36,967 bases of DNA from NCBI RefSeq assembly GCF_029946165.1, contig NZ_JAQSDZ010000024.1, positions 99,825 through 136,791 on the forward strand, read 5' to 3'. Shown piece by piece: positions 1 to 9,385 of the stretch. Under the pieces are notes generated by a model. The model saw only the letters and a list, made by a program, of their open reading frames with translations. It had not been told where the DNA came from and did not search any database. The position numbers and the translations under genes are program-made. This stretch comes from Methylotenera sp. GTDB lineage: Bacteria; Pseudomonadota; Gammaproteobacteria; Burkholderiales; Methylophilaceae. Within the stretch, counting starts at the first letter, position 1; each line of letters opens with the position of its first letter.

Positions 1-116
1 TAATTTACTCAAATGTGTAATGGCAATTGATAATTAAAAAAATGCTCATGCCCTTAAAATTTCTGATTCAATTATGTTACTAGTCTTACGGCATATTTTT
101 GATAGAAAAGTAGCAA

Positions 117-953
117 ATGCTACCGCTCAACGCGTTGCTAACGCATGGCTTAGTGACTAACATGAATTTAAGTGGCGTACTAGAAATTGTGCGTTTAACT
201 GATGTTGGTTTACAGCGCGATCATAACGAAGATGCAGTTGCAAGTGATGAAGCGATGGGCTTTGTAGTGCTTGCTGATGGCATGGGTGGCTACAGAGCTG
301 GTGAAGTGGCAAGCGAAATGGCTGTGCTCAGTATAACCGCTGAGTTAATGGAATGTTTAGCAAGTCATCAACCTGAAGCACAACTGATTTATGATGCCGT
401 TAATAATGCTAACGAAGTCATATATAGTGTTTCCCAATCCCAGCCGCAGTGTGCTGGAATGGGAACCACGCTGGTTGTAGGTGTTTTTTTTAATAATAAA
501 TTATTTGTAGGACATATTGGCGATTCGCGCATGTATAGGTTGCGCGATCAAGTGTTAAGCCAAATAACTGAGGATCACTCAGTATTGCAAGAGCAGATTA
601 AAGCGGGTCTTATTACACAAGAACAAGCAAAACATGCCAACAATAAAAATTTAGTCACACGGGCGTTGGGGATTGACCTCGAAGTTGAGCTAGAGCTTAA
701 GGTGTACGACGTTAAAGTGGGCGATATCTACCTAGTTTGTTCAGATGGCTTAAGTGATTTAGCTGATGATGATGCAATTCAATCTGTGCTTAACAAGCTC
801 ACCTCCGATATGAATGCGGCAGCACAAGCGCTAGTTCAGCTAGCGAATGACAATGGTGGAAAAGATAATATTTCTGTCATACTTGTTAAGGTCAAAGAGT
901 CTTTTGAGTGCACTAAGACTTGGCACAATAACTTTTTTAATTGGTTAAAATAG
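117..953 (+). CDS. PP2C-family serine/threonine protein phosphatase (Stp1-like)
   Basis: A soluble metal-dependent phosphatase expected to remove phosphate from Ser/Thr of target proteins. All PP2C landmarks are visible in order: RDHNEDA (residues 34-40), LADGMGG (52-58), CAGMGTTLVVG, VGHIGDSRMYRL, the ITEDHSV stretch, LVTRALG, VCSDGLSDL and GGKDNISV near the C-terminus, so the metal-binding aspartates are intact. No signal peptide or membrane segment is seen. The ATG at 117 follows a weak GAAAAG; an in-frame ATG at 162 would give a 263-residue protein starting MNLSGVLEIV, closer to the usual family start, so the start is uncertain. The next gene encodes an FHA phosphothreonine reader 11 bases downstream, which suggests a shared operon. 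No Ser/Thr kinase is in the window; it may lie upstream or elsewhere. Confidence 0.9.
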   Translation: MLPLNALLTHGLVTNMNLSGVLEIVRLTDVGLQRDHNEDAVASDEAMGFVVLADGMGGYRAGEVASEMAVLSITAELMECLASHQPEAQLIYDAVNNANEVIYSVSQSQPQCAGMGTTLVVGVFFNNKLFVGHIGDSRMYRLRDQVLSQITEDHSVLQEQIKAGLITQEQAKHANNKNLVTRALGIDLEVELELKVYDVKVGDIYLVCSDGLSDLADDDAIQSVLNKLTSDMNAAAQALVQLANDNGGKDNISVILVKVKESFECTKTWHNNFFNWLK

Positions 954-964
954 TAGGGTGGATA

Positions 965-1717
965 ATGGCTAAGCTGATTTTTATTTTAGAAGATAAGATT
1001 TTGAATGAGTTTCAACTTGATAAAGAGCGCACTACAATTGGCCGAAGACCAAACAATGACATTTACATCGATAATTTAGCCGTAAGCGGTGAACATGCCG
1101 TGATATTGAGAAATGGCGATGACTATTATATTGAGGATAAAGAAAGTACTAACGGTACCGAGGTTAACAACAAATTAATCAAAAGCTATTTGTTGCAGTC
1201 TGGAGATTTAATTTCATTTGGAAAGCATCAATTAAAATTTGTGATGGAGGCTACGCCTCATAAGCAAAGTCCTCATAATTCAGCCTTTGAAAAAACTGTA
1301 TTTTTCCGCCCAGCAGAATTAACAGTAATGATGAAAGCGCAAGCACAAGCTCAAGCAACTTCCACTGCGGAAGAGTCAGAAGTAGTTGTTCCAGAGAAAA
1401 TAGTAATACCTGAAATAACTGAAACTCCGACGTCTGGAATAGTGGTCGGAAGAATTCAGGTGTTAAATGGTTCAAGCATAGGGCGCGAGTTGACACTTAA
1501 TAAAGCCCTGACCACCTTAGGTAAAACTGGCTTACAAGTGGCTGTCATTACTAAGCGATCCCAAGGTTACTTTGTGACACATGTGGAAGGAAAAGTGTTT
1601 CCTATTGTTAATGGTGATTCTATAGGTGCGCAAGCATATGAGCTGAGAGATCATGATGTGATTCAGCTTGCTGGCGTGAAAATGGAATTTTATCTAGCCA
1701 GTATTAATCCGAGTTAA
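965..1717 (+). CDS. Double FHA-domain protein
   Basis: FHA domains bind phosphothreonine peptides. Residues 1-95 form a canonical FHA domain with TIGRRPNNDI, SGEHA and STNGTEVN, covering the conserved Gly-Arg, Ser-x-x-His and Asn-Gly positions. A Gln/Ala-rich and Glu/Pro-rich linker follows (about 96-158). Residues 159-250 then look like a second, degenerate FHA fold: LTTLGKTG replaces the GR loop, there is no SxxH, and VNGDSIGAQAYELRDHDVIQLAGVKMEF resembles the FHA tail only in part. The start is the ATG at 965, which has GGGTGG just upstream; a TTG at 941 in the same frame overlaps the phosphatase and is less likely. It probably reads a phosphoprotein whose state is reset by the upstream PP2C enzyme. 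That link is inferred from context. Confidence 0.85.
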   Translation: MAKLIFILEDKILNEFQLDKERTTIGRRPNNDIYIDNLAVSGEHAVILRNGDDYYIEDKESTNGTEVNNKLIKSYLLQSGDLISFGKHQLKFVMEATPHKQSPHNSAFEKTVFFRPAELTVMMKAQAQAQATSTAEESEVVVPEKIVIPEITETPTSGIVVGRIQVLNGSSIGRELTLNKALTTLGKTGLQVAVITKRSQGYFVTHVEGKVFPIVNGDSIGAQAYELRDHDVIQLAGVKMEFYLASINPS

Positions 1718-1766
1718 TCGACTTGCAAATCACCCTTACAACCTGTCAGGAAGTCAAATTTTAAGC

Positions 1767-3398
1767 ATGACGGATCAACAACATCCATATTTATTAAAAC
1801 GACTTGAGCGTTTGAACACGATTGGTGTTGCGCTTTCCGCTGAGCGGGATAATAAACGTTTATTAGAAACAATATTACTAGGTGCTCAGGAAATTACCAA
1901 CGCAGATGGTGGAACGCTTTACACCATTACGGATGACAAACATCTTAAGTTTGAGATCATGCGCAATAAAACGCTGGCTCTTGCCATGGGTGGAACGACA
2001 GGCAAGGAAATTCCATTCATGCCTATACCATTATATCTGGATGATGGCAGGCCAAATCTAACCACAGTGGCTGCATATGCGACGGTGAATGACAAAACCG
2101 TTAACATTGACAATGCCTATAGCGCTCAAAATTTCGACTTTACTGGCACACGTAAATTTGATGAGAAAACGGGCTATCACTCGCAGTCTTTCTTAACCAT
2201 TCCAATGAAAAACCATGAAGCAGAAGTCATTGGCGTTCTTCAGCTTATCAATGCGATTGATATTGATACGCAGGAGATTATTCCTTTTTCGCAAGCTAAC
2301 CAGAGCCTAGTTGAATCGCTAGCGTCTCAAGCTGCGGTTGCGATGACCAACCATAATTTGATTGAAGGCCTGAAAGGGTTGTTTGAAGCCTTTATTGAAT
2401 TAATGGCAGAAGCTATTGATCAGAAATCTCCTTATACTGGTGGACATTGCAGGCGCGTACCAGAGCTTACTTTGATGTTGGCGCAGGCCGCAATTGACAC
2501 TCAAGAAGGACCACTTAAAGAGTTTACACTTAACGAAAAAGAATTTTATGAGTTAAAGATTGCTGGCTGGTTGCATGACTGCGGTAAAGTCACCACGCCA
2601 GAATATGTCATGGATAAACCCACTAAGTTGTCTGGAATCTTCGACCGCATTGATTTAATCGAGCAGCGATTTGAATTGCTTAAAAAGCAAGCGGAGTGCG
2701 ACCACCTTAAAAAGCAAATTGAGGCATTAGAAAATGGATATATACAAGACTTAGCTAGCCTAGACTCTCAATTATTAACATTTAATCAGCAATGTGATGA
2801 AGATATAAAGTTTTTAAGAATATCTAATTTCGGTAGCGAGTCTATGACCGATGAAGCTCAGCAACGTGTGATTAATATTGCCGCCTATCAGCTGATCGAT
2901 ACCGACGGTAACTCAAGACCATTTTTGAGTGAAGATGAAATTTACAACCTGAATATTCCACGTGGCACGCTGACCAAAGAAGAGCGAGAGATTATTAATA
3001 ATCATATTGTGGTCACTATCAACATGCTTGAGTCTTTACCATACCCAAATGGCTTAAAACGCGTTCCAGAATATGCTTGTGGGCATCATGAGCGTATGGA
3101 TGGTCGAGGTTACCCAAAAGGGTTAACGCGTGATCAAATGTCGATCCCCGCTCGTGTAATGGGCATTGCGGACATTTTTGAAGCGCTTACATCGAAAGAC
3201 AGGCCTTACAAGAAAGCTAAAACACTTTCAGAGTCATTATATATTCTCGGTAAAATGAAAGTTGATCATCACATAGATCCAGATTTATTTGATCTTTTTG
3301 TGCGTGAAAAAGTATATATGAGATACGCCGAGCAATTTCTAGAGCCTGAGCAAATTGATGATGTTGATGAGTCTAAGATTCCAGGCTATCAACTCTAA
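1767..3398 (+). CDS. GAF/HD-GYP domain protein, putative c-di-GMP phosphodiesterase
   Basis: HD-GYP proteins hydrolyse cyclic di-GMP at a metal site. Residues 25-195 form a GAF sensor domain. The HD-GYP domain follows, with GGHCRRV (H227), WLHDCGKV (HD at 270-271), NNHIV (H413), GHHERMDGRGYP (HH at 440-441, GYP at 448-450) and IADIFEALTSKDRPYKK. The motif set is complete, so activity is likely. Unusually, about 100 residues (roughly 290-395, rich in charged coiled-coil-like sequence) separate the HD motif and KPTKL from the TLTKEEREIINNH helix, which are close together in standard HD-GYP proteins. An AGGAAG lies 13 bases before the ATG. It is 49 bases after the FHA gene and probably cotranscribed with it. 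Its stop is six bases from the stop of convergent lpxH. Confidence 0.88.
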   Translation: MTDQQHPYLLKRLERLNTIGVALSAERDNKRLLETILLGAQEITNADGGTLYTITDDKHLKFEIMRNKTLALAMGGTTGKEIPFMPIPLYLDDGRPNLTTVAAYATVNDKTVNIDNAYSAQNFDFTGTRKFDEKTGYHSQSFLTIPMKNHEAEVIGVLQLINAIDIDTQEIIPFSQANQSLVESLASQAAVAMTNHNLIEGLKGLFEAFIELMAEAIDQKSPYTGGHCRRVPELTLMLAQAAIDTQEGPLKEFTLNEKEFYELKIAGWLHDCGKVTTPEYVMDKPTKLSGIFDRIDLIEQRFELLKKQAECDHLKKQIEALENGYIQDLASLDSQLLTFNQQCDEDIKFLRISNFGSESMTDEAQQRVINIAAYQLIDTDGNSRPFLSEDEIYNLNIPRGTLTKEEREIINNHIVVTINMLESLPYPNGLKRVPEYACGHHERMDGRGYPKGLTRDQMSIPARVMGIADIFEALTSKDRPYKKAKTLSESLYILGKMKVDHHIDPDLFDLFVREKVYMRYAEQFLEPEQIDDVDESKIPGYQL

Positions 3399-3404
3399 AT
3401 TGGA

Positions 3405-4187
3405 TCAATCTTTTAGTAGTGACATGGCCTTACAACCCAGCTCGTCGCAACTCAGATAGCTGCCTTGTTCGTACCAATCGCCTAATACCCAACGCGTGAT
3501 ATTGTGACCGTCTAATTGAATATGGTGCTCATTGGGCCGGTGCGTATGACCGTGAATGAGTAGCTCTGGATAGTGGTAAGTTTTTAATACCTGCTCAACA
3601 GCCGTTTGGTTCACGTCCATGATAAGCATAGATTTCTGTGATTTTTCATGCTCGCTACGCGTACGGATAGTTTCAATTTGGTCTTTTCTGACTTGTAACG
3701 GTAATTTCAGAAAATCCTCCTGCCATTTAGCCTCGCGTACTTGTAACCTAAATTTTTGGTATTCCACATCATCTGTACATAAGTCATCACCGTGACTGAG
3801 CAAGACTGTTTTCCCATGTAGATTGATTAGGCTAGGGTCGGGCAACAAGGTCATTCCCGTAGCATCACAAAATACGCTGGAAATTAAAAAGTCACGGTTG
3901 CCATGCATCAAGTAAAGCTTAACACCTGCCTCAGAGAGGCGCTTAAGAGCCGAGATTATTGGTTGATGATGGGCATCTTGAATATCATCGTCGCCTGCCC
4001 AGTATTCAAACAAATCACCTAAAATGTATAGTGCAGTTGCTTTCGATGCGGTATTTTTTAGAAAGCCTAAAAAGGCCGCAGTGATATGTGGACGACTCGC
4101 GCATAAATGCAGATCGGAGATAAACAGGCTGTGACCATTTAAGCTTTGACTTAAATGTTTGTCCGATTTATCTCCGAGATTTTGCAT
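3405..4187 (-). CDS. lpxH: UDP-2,3-diacylglucosamine diphosphatase LpxH
   Basis: Hydrolyses UDP-2,3-diacylglucosamine to lipid X and UMP in lipid A synthesis, as a peripheral enzyme at the inner membrane. The calcineurin-like metallophosphatase motifs are complete: FISDLHLC, LGDLFEYW, HGNRDFL, LSHGDDL and IHGHTHRPN. At 260 residues it is somewhat longer than usual; the excess is an N-terminal stretch of about 18 residues before HSLFISDLHL. No internal ATG offers a better start, so I keep the first ATG. It is the last gene of a minus-strand run of TPR protein, ppiA and ppiB, an arrangement common in betaproteobacteria. Finding lipid A synthesis here supports a Gram-negative host. Confidence 0.93.
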   Translation of the reverse strand: MQNLGDKSDKHLSQSLNGHSLFISDLHLCASRPHITAAFLGFLKNTASKATALYILGDLFEYWAGDDDIQDAHHQPIISALKRLSEAGVKLYLMHGNRDFLISSVFCDATGMTLLPDPSLINLHGKTVLLSHGDDLCTDDVEYQKFRLQVREAKWQEDFLKLPLQVRKDQIETIRTRSEHEKSQKSMLIMDVNQTAVEQVLKTYHYPELLIHGHTHRPNEHHIQLDGHNITRWVLGDWYEQGSYLSCDELGCKAMSLLKD

Positions 4188-4240
4188 GCTAAACAGCGTA
4201 ATCTAATATGTTTAATAAGTTACGGTTTAACGTAAAAGCA

Positions 4241-4732
4241 TTAGCAGCGCGTTGCTTTTTCTATAATGACACTCTCTACTGGCACATCTTGATGACTTTT
4301 ATTGTTGCCAGTTTTCACTTTTTTGATTTTATCTACAACATCCATGCCTGCGGTTACTTTACCAAAAACACAGTAACCCCAGCCACTGTTTGTAGGCGCT
4401 GAGTGGTTCAGAAAGTCATTCTTGCCAACGTTAATAAAGAATTGATTGCTAGCAGAATGCGGCGCAGAAGTACGAGCCATAGCAATGGTATATTGATCAT
4501 TTGCTAGGCCATTGTCTGCTTCATTTTTAATTTCGTCTGCAGATTCTTTTTGGCTCATTGATGTATCAAAACCACCGCCTTGAATCATAAAGCCATCAAT
4601 GACGCGGTGAAAAATCGTACCATCATAAAAACCATTGTCTACATATTGCAAAAAATTTGCTACGGTAATCGGTGCTTTTTCTGCGTCGAGTTCTAAAGTA
4701 ATCTCGCCAAAGTTTGTCTGTAATTTAACCAC
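4241..4732 (-). CDS. ppiB: Cytoplasmic peptidyl-prolyl cis-trans isomerase, cyclophilin type
   Basis: Catalyses cis-trans isomerisation of X-Pro bonds during protein folding. The cyclophilin core is clear: [15 protein letters not shown] (catalytic Arg in FHRV), [18 protein letters not shown] and [18 protein letters not shown]. At 163 residues and without a signal peptide it matches the cytoplasmic PpiB form. The start codon is GTG (4730-4732), with AAGGA six to seven bases upstream. It lies 44 bases after the ppiA stop and shares much of its sequence with that gene, consistent with an old tandem duplication that left one exported and one cytoplasmic copy. Confidence 0.94.
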   Translation of the reverse strand: MVKLQTNFGEITLELDAEKAPITVANFLQYVDNGFYDGTIFHRVIDGFMIQGGGFDTSMSQKESADEIKNEADNGLANDQYTIAMARTSAPHSASNQFFINVGKNDFLNHSAPTNSGWGYCVFGKVTAGMDVVDKIKKVKTGNNKSHQDVPVESVIIEKATRC

Positions 4733-4776
4733 AAAATATCCTTAAATTTAAAAGTGTAAATAAAGCCCGTAAAGGC

Positions 4777-5370
4777 CTAGTTGTTAGTTGCGTTGGTGTT
4801 GAGTTTAACTTGGTGTATCAATATTGCTGATTTTGGTACGTCATAATATTGCCCCACGTTTATAGTTGGAGTAATCGCAATTTCGCGCACGACATCCATG
4901 CCTTTTAATACGCGACCGAATACGCAATATCCGATTTGGTCAGGGTCTGGGCCTTGATAGTTGAGCGGAATATTATTCTCAAGGTTGATAAAAAATTGAG
5001 CGGTTGCCGAATCTGGGTCGCTGGTTCTAGCCATGGCAATCGTACCAATTTCATTTTTTAAGCCATTAGCAGCTTCGTTGCTAATAGACGCGAGTGTTTG
5101 CTTTTCAGACATGTCAGCATTAAAGCCACCGCCTTGTATCATAAAGTGATTAATGACACGGTGAAAAATGGTTTCTTTGTAGAAACCAGAGTTTACATAT
5201 TTTAAAAAGTTAGCCACGGTTTTAGGGGCTTTTTCAGGATATAACTCAACAACAAAATTACCGCGATTCGTTTCAAATGTAACTTGAGGGTTCGCGGCAA
5301 TGGCTGGTGTGCTGAGCAGAGCAAAGCTTGAAAAAACTGCAAGTATGACAACTGCATAAAATTTACGCAT
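4777..5370 (-). CDS. ppiA: Periplasmic peptidyl-prolyl cis-trans isomerase, cyclophilin type
   Basis: Proline isomerase for folding of exported proteins. From the chosen ATG (5368-5370) the protein has 197 residues and starts with a clear Sec signal peptide: MRKF, a hydrophobic core, and a probable cleavage after PAIA, before ANPQV. The cyclophilin core includes [33 protein letters not shown] and GYCVFGRVLKGMDVVREI. AAGGAAG sits a few bases before this ATG. An upstream in-frame ATG at 5454 would add 28 residues and hide the signal peptide, so it is rejected. It lies 142 bases downstream of the exported TPR gene and directly upstream of ppiB. Confidence 0.93.
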   Translation of the reverse strand: MRKFYAVVILAVFSSFALLSTPAIAANPQVTFETNRGNFVVELYPEKAPKTVANFLKYVNSGFYKETIFHRVINHFMIQGGGFNADMSEKQTLASISNEAANGLKNEIGTIAMARTSDPDSATAQFFINLENNIPLNYQGPDPDQIGYCVFGRVLKGMDVVREIAITPTINVGQYYDVPKSAILIHQVKLNTNATNN

Positions 5371-5512
5371 AGACTTCCTTCTGGTTAATGCAAAACGGCA
5401 ATGGATATCGGATTTAATAGATTCAAAGGTTTTTGGTTTTAAGATAAGCGGCAACTTTTGTTTATACAGTTTTAGTATCTACTGAAATAGTACCTACTGA
5501 AATCTTGATTTA

Positions 5513-6091
5513 TTACTTTACCACGGCTTTAGCCGGTTGTTTAGTGTTGAGCGAGGTTTTGTTACCTGCCCTCAATACTTCTTTGATTGTGGATAACTTG
5601 CCTTCTAGACGTGGGTTGCTGTTGTCTAGATGGCGCGCTTTGTCATAGGCTTCAGAAGCCATGCGCGCATAAATATCACCTAAATTTTCATGCGCTGTGG
5701 CATAGTTTGGATGATTTTTTATTGCAGTTTCAAGTGATTTTCTAGCTTTATCAAATTGACCTTGATCAGCATAAAGTACTGCTAAATTGTTATAAGGCTC
5801 AGGTGATTTAGGAAATTTTTCAGTGATTTCAGTAAATGTTCGAATGGCCTCATCACGGCGACCTTGCTCTGCAAGTAAAACGCCTTTCATGAACATTGCC
5901 TGAGCATTTTTTGGATTAGCAATAATGTAAGTATTCAAGCGTTCGATGGCAGTTGCAGATTGACCTTGATCTGCAAGTTGTGAAATGTCTTTAAGCTCAT
6001 CTGCGTGTGCCGCAGTCGCTAACAAACTCACGGCGGCTACCAATAAAGACCGTGCGATTATAGCGTTTAGCAGATAAATATATTTATTCAT
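5513..6091 (-). CDS. Exported TPR-repeat protein
   Basis: The first 30 residues form a Sec signal peptide (hydrophobic run ARSLLVAAVSLLATAAHA, likely cleavage after AHA), so the product is probably periplasmic. Residues 35-155 carry about three tetratricopeptide repeats, recognisable from AMFMKGVLLAEQGRRDEAI, PYNNLAVLYADQGQFDKA and AHENLGDIYARMASEAYDKA. TPRs bind proteins; there is no catalytic motif. The protein is first in the run leading to ppiA, ppiB and lpxH, so a role in envelope protein folding or assembly is plausible but only inferred. The gene is divergent from cysS across 172 bases that hold a candidate promoter for it. Confidence 0.85.
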   Translation of the reverse strand: MNKYIYLLNAIIARSLLVAAVSLLATAAHADELKDISQLADQGQSATAIERLNTYIIANPKNAQAMFMKGVLLAEQGRRDEAIRTFTEITEKFPKSPEPYNNLAVLYADQGQFDKARKSLETAIKNHPNYATAHENLGDIYARMASEAYDKARHLDNSNPRLEGKLSTIKEVLRAGNKTSLNTKQPAKAVVK

Positions 6092-6126
6092 TGTGATATA
6101 CTTTTTCTAGTTAAAGACAAAGTGTA

Positions 6127-6155
6127 ATTCTATCAATAGCCTAGCTAACATCCAA
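6127..6155 (-). promoter_or_regulatory. Candidate sigma70 promoter for the TPR-ppiA-ppiB-lpxH run
   Basis: Read on the minus strand: TTGGAT as the -35 element, a 17-base spacer, and TAGAAT as the -10 element. This is a good but not perfect match to the housekeeping consensus, about 35 bases upstream of the TPR start codon. Prediction from sequence only. Confidence 0.45.
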
Positions 6156-6263
6156 TAGCTCATTTGGGATAATTGCCTTATATTTAGCAAAAACTTCTAA
6201 ATCATTCATTTACTTAACCACTATTCATTAACAAATTCTTTAAACCTCCTTTACCCTCAGATT

Positions 6264-7673
6264 ATGCTAAAAATTTACAATACGCTCGCTCGTGAAAAGC
6301 AAATATTCACGCCAATTGTCGCTGGAAAAGTGAGTATGTATGTCTGTGGGATGACTGTTTATGACTATTGTCATTTAGGTCATGCACGCGTGATGGTGGT
6401 GTTCGACATGGTGAGTCGGTGGCTACGCAGTTCGGGCTATGCCGTTAACTATGTGCGTAATATCACGGATATTGATGACAAAATTATTAAGCGCGCTAAT
6501 GAGAATGGCGAAACGATAGGTCAATTAACCCAGCGCTTTATTGATGCAATGGATGAAGACTCTGCGAAGTTAGGCATCATTCGCCCCGATATTGAACCCA
6601 AAGCCACTGAATTCATCGATGGCATGATAAAAATGATTTCAGCCTTAATTGAAAAGGGCTTTGCCTATGTCGCTGCAAATGGCGATGTATTTTATTCGGT
6701 GAACAACTTTGAAGGCTATGGCAAATTATCAGGTAAGTCACTTGAAGACTTGCGTGCAGGTGAGCGTGTAGAAGTGGACACGCATAAAAAAGACCCCATG
6801 GATTTCGTGTTGTGGAAATCAGTGAAACCAAACGAACCAAGTTGGGACTCTCCTTTTGGAGGCCCTAACGGTGGAAAGGGCCGCCCAGGTTGGCATATTG
6901 AATGCTCGGCAATGAGCTCACATCATCTTGGGGAGCGTTTTGATATTCATGGTGGCGGACAAGATCTGCAATTTCCGCATCATGAAAATGAAATTGCGCA
7001 GTCAGAAGCCGCTCACAGCCATAATGGTGAGCCTTGCCAAATGGTTAACTATTGGATGCATAATGGCTTTGTGCGCGTGGATGAAGAGAAGATGTCTAAA
7101 TCGTTAGGCAACTTTTTTACCATTCGTACTGTATTAGAAAAGTACGATGCAGAAGTGATTAGGTTCTTTATTTTACGCGCCCACTATCGTAGCCCGCTTA
7201 ACTATTCTGACCAGCATTTAGATGATGCAAAATCAGCGCTAACTCGTATGTACACCTCTTTACGCGGGTTGATGATTAATGAGGCGGCGATTGATTGGCA
7301 GAATCCATATGCAACTCGTTTTAAAGAGGCAATGGATGATGACTTTAATACACCAGAAGCGATGGCGGTACTGTTTGATTTAGCTAATGAAGTTAATAAA
7401 AGCAAGTCATTAGAAGTGGCTGGTTTGCTCAAAAATCTTGCTGGCGTTTTGGGTTTATTACAACGAGACGCGGATGAATTTTTACATGGAGATGTTGTAG
7501 CCCAATTAACTAGTATTGAGTTTAAAATTGATATTGATCAATTGGTTATTCATCGAAATGAAGCTAAAAAAAATAAAAACTATACTGAGGCTGATCGAAT
7601 TCGCAAAGCGCTTGCCGATGCTGGGATCGTGCTAGAAGATACCGCCTTAGGTACGACATGGCGGAAGGGGTAA
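6264..7673 (+). CDS. cysS: Cysteinyl-tRNA synthetase
   Basis: Charges tRNA-Cys with cysteine in the cytoplasm. It is a class I enzyme with the signature HLGH (37-40) and KMSKS (276-280). Zinc-site residues are visible: C28 in YVCGMTVYD, the Cys in HIECSAMSS and the His cluster in [12 protein letters not shown]. At 469 residues it has the normal length, with the DALR-type anticodon-binding region at the C-terminus. The ATG has no strong Shine-Dalgarno upstream. Its last 16 bases are overlapped by the next gene in another frame, suggesting translational coupling with the GT41-like protein. cysS sits divergently from the TPR-ppiA-ppiB-lpxH genes, as in many betaproteobacteria. Confidence 0.97.
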   Translation: MLKIYNTLAREKQIFTPIVAGKVSMYVCGMTVYDYCHLGHARVMVVFDMVSRWLRSSGYAVNYVRNITDIDDKIIKRANENGETIGQLTQRFIDAMDEDSAKLGIIRPDIEPKATEFIDGMIKMISALIEKGFAYVAANGDVFYSVNNFEGYGKLSGKSLEDLRAGERVEVDTHKKDPMDFVLWKSVKPNEPSWDSPFGGPNGGKGRPGWHIECSAMSSHHLGERFDIHGGGQDLQFPHHENEIAQSEAAHSHNGEPCQMVNYWMHNGFVRVDEEKMSKSLGNFFTIRTVLEKYDAEVIRFFILRAHYRSPLNYSDQHLDDAKSALTRMYTSLRGLMINEAAIDWQNPYATRFKEAMDDDFNTPEAMAVLFDLANEVNKSKSLEVAGLLKNLAGVLGLLQRDADEFLHGDVVAQLTSIEFKIDIDQLVIHRNEAKKNKNYTEADRIRKALADAGIVLEDTALGTTWRKG

Positions 7674-9385
7674 GCGCTGATTTGTCAGATAATCAAACAT
7701 TAGAGCAACTGCCACATGACGATGTTGTGATGGCGCTGATTCAATTGTTTATGACTGGGCAATATGTAGTACTCGAACAGCAGTTGCTTGAATTGTTGGA
7801 TGCTCAGCCGCAATGGCTAATTGGCTGGAAAATGCTGAGCGACACCTATATGGTGCAAAAAAAAGATGCTACTCAAGCCGCATATCAAGCCTTGCAGTTA
7901 AATAAACTCGATCCACAAGAGCATTGCTATTATGGTTTAACATTAAAAAGCCAAAATGATTTAATCGGTGCGGCTCAAGCTTTTGAGCAAGCTATTGAGT
8001 TAAAGCCAGATTATGTGGCAGCAATTAACAATTTAGGCATTGTTAGAAAAGATTTGGGCGACATTGAGCAAGGAGTCGCTTGCTTTGATCGAGCTTTGCA
8101 AATACAGCCAGCTTTTGCTAGCTGCTTTAGCAACTTACTTTTTTGTTTAAGCCATGATGAGGCAAGTACTGCCGAAACCTTATGGCAACGGCATTGCCAG
8201 TTTGCTCAATACTATGAGCGAGCAACTAAGACTAGTATTAAAAAACATACCAATTTAAGAGCTTCAGGCCGACCGCTCAATATTGGGTTTGTGTCAGCAG
8301 ATTTGCGCGAGCATTCATTAAGTAATTTTTTGGAGCCATTACTACCTTATTTACAAAAAAATCCTGAGCTCAATTTGTATGCCTACGCCGCTACGGCCAT
8401 TGAGGACGCAACTAGCGAGCGGTTAAAAATTTATTTTAAGCATTGGCAAGTGGTGGATCAGTTAAACGATGAAGACTTAGCCAATAAGGTTCGCTGTGAT
8501 GCCATTGATATTTTGGTAGATTTAGACGGTCACACCTCGGGTAATCGACTCACCATGTTTGCCCTTAAACCTGCGCCGATTCAAGTGAGTTGGCTGGGCT
8601 ATTTAGCCACAACTGGGTTAAGTAATATGGATTATTACTTAGCGGATGAATACCTGCTTCCCCAAGGGCAGTTTGATAAACAGTTTACTGAAAAGCTAGT
8701 ACAGTTGCCGATTAATGCGCCATTTTCATCTGTAACAGAATCGCCAGATGTTAACTCACTTCCTGCTTTAAATAATGGATATCTCACATTCGCGTGCTTT
8801 AATCGCACCAACAAAATAACGCAAAGTACTGTGCAGTTATGGAGCTCAGTGTTAGTGCAACTACCATCCTCCAAATGCATATTGATTGGCGATGCGCAAA
8901 GCGGTAATCATAAACGGATATTTGATTGGTTTAAGCAGTATGGGGTTGATTTATCGCGTGTAGTCTGGTTGCCCAGAACATCGATGCAGGAGTATTTAGC
9001 TTTGCATCATCAAGTGGATATTTGCTTAGATACTATGCCTGCCAACGGAGTCACCACCACATGTCATGCTGCGTGGATGGGGGTGCCTACTTTATGCATT
9101 TCTGGCGACAGAATGATAAGCCGAGGCGCTCAGGCGATTATGCGTCATTTGAGCTTGGGTGACTTTGTAGTCGCCGACGCCGCCACCTATCTTGCAAAAG
9201 CCTGTTATTTTTCCGATAATCTTGCTGGACTTGCTGAGACTAGGCAGCAATTAAGATATCGCTTTCAGCAATCGTTATTCAGCCAGCATGATATAGCCGC
9301 TAAAGCCGTAAGTGTCGCATTTAGGCAAATGTGGAAACGTTGGTGTGCTGGTAAGCAAGCCAAGGCTTTTGTTGTTCGTTTATAA
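7658..9385 (+). CDS. TPR and GT41 (SPINDLY / O-GlcNAc-transferase-like) protein
   Basis: Residues 20-155 are TPR repeats (for example [20 protein letters not shown]). Residues 206-560 match the GT41 catalytic region: [14 protein letters not shown] with H219 at the position of the conserved OGT histidine, [36 protein letters not shown] with the lysine expected to contact UDP phosphate, and [12 protein letters not shown] (from D458) then WMGVPTL. The family adds GlcNAc or another sugar from a nucleotide donor to Ser/Thr of proteins; bacterial members often modify surface proteins or adhesins. No signal peptide is present, so it should act in the cytoplasm. The start overlaps cysS by 16 bases, with TAGG seven bases upstream. 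Substrate and sugar cannot be told from sequence. Confidence 0.87.
   Translation: MAEGVSADLSDNQTLEQLPHDDVVMALIQLFMTGQYVVLEQQLLELLDAQPQWLIGWKMLSDTYMVQKKDATQAAYQALQLNKLDPQEHCYYGLTLKSQNDLIGAAQAFEQAIELKPDYVAAINNLGIVRKDLGDIEQGVACFDRALQIQPAFASCFSNLLFCLSHDEASTAETLWQRHCQFAQYYERATKTSIKKHTNLRASGRPLNIGFVSADLREHSLSNFLEPLLPYLQKNPELNLYAYAATAIEDATSERLKIYFKHWQVVDQLNDEDLANKVRCDAIDILVDLDGHTSGNRLTMFALKPAPIQVSWLGYLATTGLSNMDYYLADEYLLPQGQFDKQFTEKLVQLPINAPFSSVTESPDVNSLPALNNGYLTFACFNRTNKITQSTVQLWSSVLVQLPSSKCILIGDAQSGNHKRIFDWFKQYGVDLSRVVWLPRTSMQEYLALHHQVDICLDTMPANGVTTTCHAAWMGVPTLCISGDRMISRGAQAIMRHLSLGDFVVADAATYLAKACYFSDNLAGLAETRQQLRYRFQQSLFSQHDIAAKAVSVAFRQMWKRWCAGKQAKAFVVRL

Noticed and set aside
1-116. Promoter or 3' end of an upstream gene at the left edge
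   Set aside because: No convincing -35/-10 pair or coding frame could be supported in this AT-rich edge.
3850-3860. GTCATTCCCG inside lpxH, resembling the palindromic repeat
   Set aside because: It has no matching right arm and lies in a conserved coding region, so it is a chance match.
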